Assembly (NCBI GenBank): GCA_937911505.1
Contig: CALEMF010000043.1
Coordinates: forward strand, 1 to 47,005
Source of the DNA: an uncultured Cytophagales bacterium
GTDB taxonomy: Bacteria; Bacteroidota; Bacteroidia; Cytophagales; Thermonemataceae
Direction: 5' to 3'
DNA: 47,005 nt
How positions within the stretch are numbered: position 1 is the first letter of the stretch; each line of letters starts with the position of its first letter. Below, piece by piece: positions 44,684 to 47,005 of this stretch. The notes beneath the pieces are model-generated. The model did no database searches. It was not told the DNA's origin and saw only the letters and a program-made list of their open reading frames with translations. A program made the position numbers and the translations under genes.

Positions 44684-45898
44684 ATGCAAAAATTACTTTA
44701 CACCTGTTTACTTACGCTCTTAACCTTTACACTATCTGCTCAGGACCACCCACCTCATAAAGTAGATTATACCATTTCTTCTAAAGCCTTCGGCGACGAA
44801 CGAAAGATAACCATTTACCTTCCTCCTTCTTTTTATAAGTATCCAGAAGATAAGTTTATTGTCACTTATGTACTCGATGGACACTTTGATCCCTTTATCG
44901 ACTTGGTAGTAAAGACTCTAGAGTACAACAGCTATATGTACAAGTATATTCCTACGATAGTAGTAGGTATTCACGCCAAACAACGCGGTCAGGAATTCTC
45001 TGCTCCCTCTCCCCAAGGACAAAATAAGAATGGGAAAGCTCCTTTGTTACAACAACACTTTAAAAACGAGGTATTTCCTCTGGTAGATTCTATTTACAAC
45101 GCAAGAGTACTTCCTTTTAAAAGCCTCATTGGCCACTCGTCAGGAGGGACATTTGTACTGTATAACTTGTTTAGTGAGGAGCACGATTTATTCGATGCTT
45201 ATTTAGCCATCAGTCCGGCTATTCGGCAAAATAATGCGTACATCTTAGAGAAAGCAGCAGCAGACTTGAAGCAAGGAAAGCAGTTTCCAAAGTTTTTATA
45301 CTGTGCCTCTGGAACAGTTGGTGAGCGTGAAGAACTATTTGGTGGTGCTATCCGTAGGCTAGATTCTACCTTACAAGTTTATCCTAATCATAAGTTACTA
45401 TGGCGTACCTCAACATTCGAAGGGATGGGACACTGGACTTGCGTACCGCCTGCGCTTAATGCAGGGATGGTGATACTGACAAGGGCTTTCAGGGTAGATG
45501 AGAAGATGTACTTTGACTTTGCCAATAATAAGGATGCCACTATGACAGCGCAGATAGAGGCCTTTTACAAAAACAGAAAGGCTACCTATGGCTTTATAGA
45601 GATTCCTATCGCTGGGTATTTAAATCAAATAGGGAAAGCTTTAATAAATAAAGAAAAAAGACAAGCCGCGCTAGAAGTGTATGATTGGAGTTTAAAACAA
45701 CATCCAGCTCATTATAGGTTGACAAGATCGAGGGCGGAACTACTTCTTGAAATGGGGAATGAGCAAGCTGCTTATACTGCTTTTCAGGACTCTTTAAAAC
45801 TCTTGGAAGGTATGCAAGCATCCATGTCGGCAGAGGACTATGAAGCACACAAAGAATATCTACAAGAAAAACTAGCAGCCGCTAATAATAAAAATTAA
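44684..45898 (+). CDS. Secreted esterase-family alpha/beta hydrolase with C-terminal TPR
   Basis: This 404-residue protein has a signal peptide (MQKLLYTCLLTLLTFTLSAQ). An esterase (PF00756-type) domain follows, with YVLDGHFDPFIDLV, the nucleophile elbow IGHSSGGTFVLYNLF (Ser) and a late His in GMGHWTCVPPALNAG. Residues ~300-390 are helical with TPR-like pairs (ALEVYDWSLKQHPAHY). Related proteins hydrolyse siderophore esters or acyl groups on glycans; the substrate here is unknown. The 296 bases after it, up to the next gene, hold nothing I can support. Confidence 0.85.
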   Translation: MQKLLYTCLLTLLTFTLSAQDHPPHKVDYTISSKAFGDERKITIYLPPSFYKYPEDKFIVTYVLDGHFDPFIDLVVKTLEYNSYMYKYIPTIVVGIHAKQRGQEFSAPSPQGQNKNGKAPLLQQHFKNEVFPLVDSIYNARVLPFKSLIGHSSGGTFVLYNLFSEEHDLFDAYLAISPAIRQNNAYILEKAAADLKQGKQFPKFLYCASGTVGEREELFGGAIRRLDSTLQVYPNHKLLWRTSTFEGMGHWTCVPPALNAGMVILTRAFRVDEKMYFDFANNKDATMTAQIEAFYKNRKATYGFIEIPIAGYLNQIGKALINKEKRQAALEVYDWSLKQHPAHYRLTRSRAELLLEMGNEQAAYTAFQDSLKLLEGMQASMSAEDYEAHKEYLQEKLAAANNKN

Positions 45899-46194
45899 AG
45901 CGTATGAAGTAAGCGTTGACGGAAATATTCAACTGTCTTTGAGTAGCTCGTCTGTACGCTAAACAAGCAATGACTTCACCTGTGCTTAGATGATACTTCC
46001 TACTCATATTCATCTATCTATCGAATAATTGCGTTTACTTATTTTTCTCTAAGATGAGCATATCTCTCAAAGTCTTTTACATATCCAGGCGCTGATTTTC
46101 CTACAAGGGTATAATTAAATTTATTTAAAGCTGTACTTTAAGTCAAGAACTACCTTCATTTTTTTGCCTACTTCCCTAGTTCTGTTATTTTTAC

Positions 46195-47005
46195 ATGAAA
46201 CTTCTGATCTTTATGGAGCAAAAGAGTGGAAACAAGTCGCTTCAGACGTTCCAGACAAATAATTACTCTAAAGGTAAGTTTGCAGTATCTCAGGGCAATT
46301 TTCCTATCTTAAGTCTTGAAGATTACCTTACTTGGGTAGATATAGGAACGACAGACGACCTTGATGAACATCACCAAGCTATTTTCCTAGAGCTTAACTG
46401 GTGGTTGCAAATTGTGTGTTACCGTTACAAGAACCCAGATAGTAAGGTGGGCATTATTCAATTGATGGACGACCCCAAGACCTCTATTCGCCTCCCTCAT
46501 CTACCCATAAACAGCCACTTTCGACACTGGATCGATTTACACGGACTTGGTACAGAAGAGCGGCTTATGCTTATTACTACCGTAGCGCTAAGTTTGGACG
46601 ACTTTCTGTTTTTCCCTCTTTTAGAAATGATGCAAACAAATTTTTCATCCATTATTGGGGGACGAATAGTAAATGCCTCAAGGCAGTTTTTACCTAGTAT
46701 ACAAACTGTCTTGTTCTTGCTGGGGGGTATTAGCTTGAAGGAAAGAGCGCATTATCAGAAATATTTTCAAAGCCAGCATAAACAGCTTCCTGCTTGGGGA
46801 ATAGAGAGTAAAAGTGCTCAAAGCCTGCGTAGTGGGTACGAGACAGAGGTTGAAGACGAGTGGAAAAACTTACTTATCTCACTTCGCCCAGCCATCTGGC
46901 AATACTTCCTGGGCGGCGCAATGCCCCAACCCGAAGAAAACCAACAACTACCCCTCACCCTGCTCCAAAGCGAACTCCAAATGGATGAACTCGTCCTCGC
47001 CGATC
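46195..47005 (+). CDS. AAA+ ATPase-like protein of contractile-injection-system type, N-terminal part only (second paralogue)
   Basis: The gene is open from ATG 46195 to the window end (270 codons visible); an ATG at 46213 (MEQKSG) is also possible. The layout equals that of the left-end gene (ELNWWLQIVCYRY, GLGTEERLMLITTVALSLDD, FLPSIQTVLFLLGG), but identity is low until DEWKN, after which both proteins are identical. The visible region is upstream of the expected ATP-binding module. No toxin-like gene is adjacent here. Confidence 0.55.
   Translation, partial: MKLLIFMEQKSGNKSLQTFQTNNYSKGKFAVSQGNFPILSLEDYLTWVDIGTTDDLDEHHQAIFLELNWWLQIVCYRYKNPDSKVGIIQLMDDPKTSIRLPHLPINSHFRHWIDLHGLGTEERLMLITTVALSLDDFLFFPLLEMMQTNFSSIIGGRIVNASRQFLPSIQTVLFLLGGISLKERAHYQKYFQSQHKQLPAWGIESKSAQSLRSGYETEVEDEWKNLLISLRPAIWQYFLGGAMPQPEENQQLPLTLLQSELQMDELVLAD
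46855..47005. repeat. Terminal inverted repeat, right copy (coding)
   Basis: Partner of bases 1-151, with four synonymous differences. The last 55 bases are an exact inverted match. Confidence 0.95.

Noticed and set aside
45899..46194. Possible small gene or RNA between the esterase and the right-end ATPase-like gene
   Set aside because: No supported frame or structure was seen; it is treated as an ordinary promoter-containing gap.

Overview
The window looks like a complete assembly contig from a Bacteroidota (Cytophaga/Saprospira-type) chromosome. Supporting signs are many SPII lipoproteins, a PorE-like TPR/beta-propeller/OmpA lipoprotein, a Bacteroidota-type PurM and ComEC, a DUF3127 SSB-like protein, WG-repeat and fasciclin proteins, and few Shine-Dalgarno sequences. 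No rRNA, tRNA, CRISPR array or insertion sequence was recognised. The two ends carry outward-facing, truncated paralogues of one ATPase-like gene, and the terminal 55 bases are an exact inverted copy of each other. This is what a de Bruijn assembly break inside a repeated gene looks like.

Left part (1-10.9 kb), accessory and the most interesting region. A partial gene resembling the N-terminus of contractile-injection-system AAA+ ATPases lies on the minus strand. Divergent from it is a 1149-residue protein built like a polymorphic toxin: long GC-richer carrier, Gly/Ala-rich hydrophobic segment, heptad-repeat linker, and a small basic AT-rich C-terminal domain with two RGG-x-YY...GxKxYI motifs. 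Behind it runs a tandem array of six TPR lipoprotein genes (candidate immunity proteins) alternating with promoterless copies of the toxin C-terminal domain. Three copies are long, two are truncated at the same internal point and one is a 50-codon piece. The array ends with a different two-helix membrane protein flanked by two copies of a ~140-bp repeat whose predicted hairpins differ by pairing-preserving changes, and then a TPR-lipoprotein remnant. My reading is a toxin-tip and immunity cassette reservoir, possibly loaded by a contractile injection apparatus. That role is inference.

Middle part (11-32 kb), mostly ordinary chromosome. It holds an ExbD-like protein and purM (overlapping convergently), the PorE-like lipoprotein operon with an SSB-like DUF3127 protein, an iodotyrosine-deiodinase-like nitroreductase, a DegT/DnrJ/EryC1 aminotransferase, a beta-barrel protein, and an AraC regulator divergent from an SRPBCC protein. 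It continues with an M1-like peptidase lacking the usual exopeptidase motif and a MarR-controlled redox cluster (SDR, SnoaL-like, quinone-oxidoreductase-like) with two copies of a probable operator. Then come a polysaccharide deacetylase, a membrane protein, a metallophosphoesterase, two GNAT acetyltransferases, a lipoprotein with a nonsense-ridden neighbouring paralogue, and an alpha/beta hydrolase.

Right part (32-47 kb), housekeeping and envelope. It holds gyrB, lpxK and upp. A three-gene unit follows: a TPR-SpoIIE phosphatase, a single-helix membrane protein and an outer-membrane barrel. After these come a fasciclin lipoprotein, comEC, a WG-repeat protein, a secreted esterase, and the second truncated ATPase-like gene.
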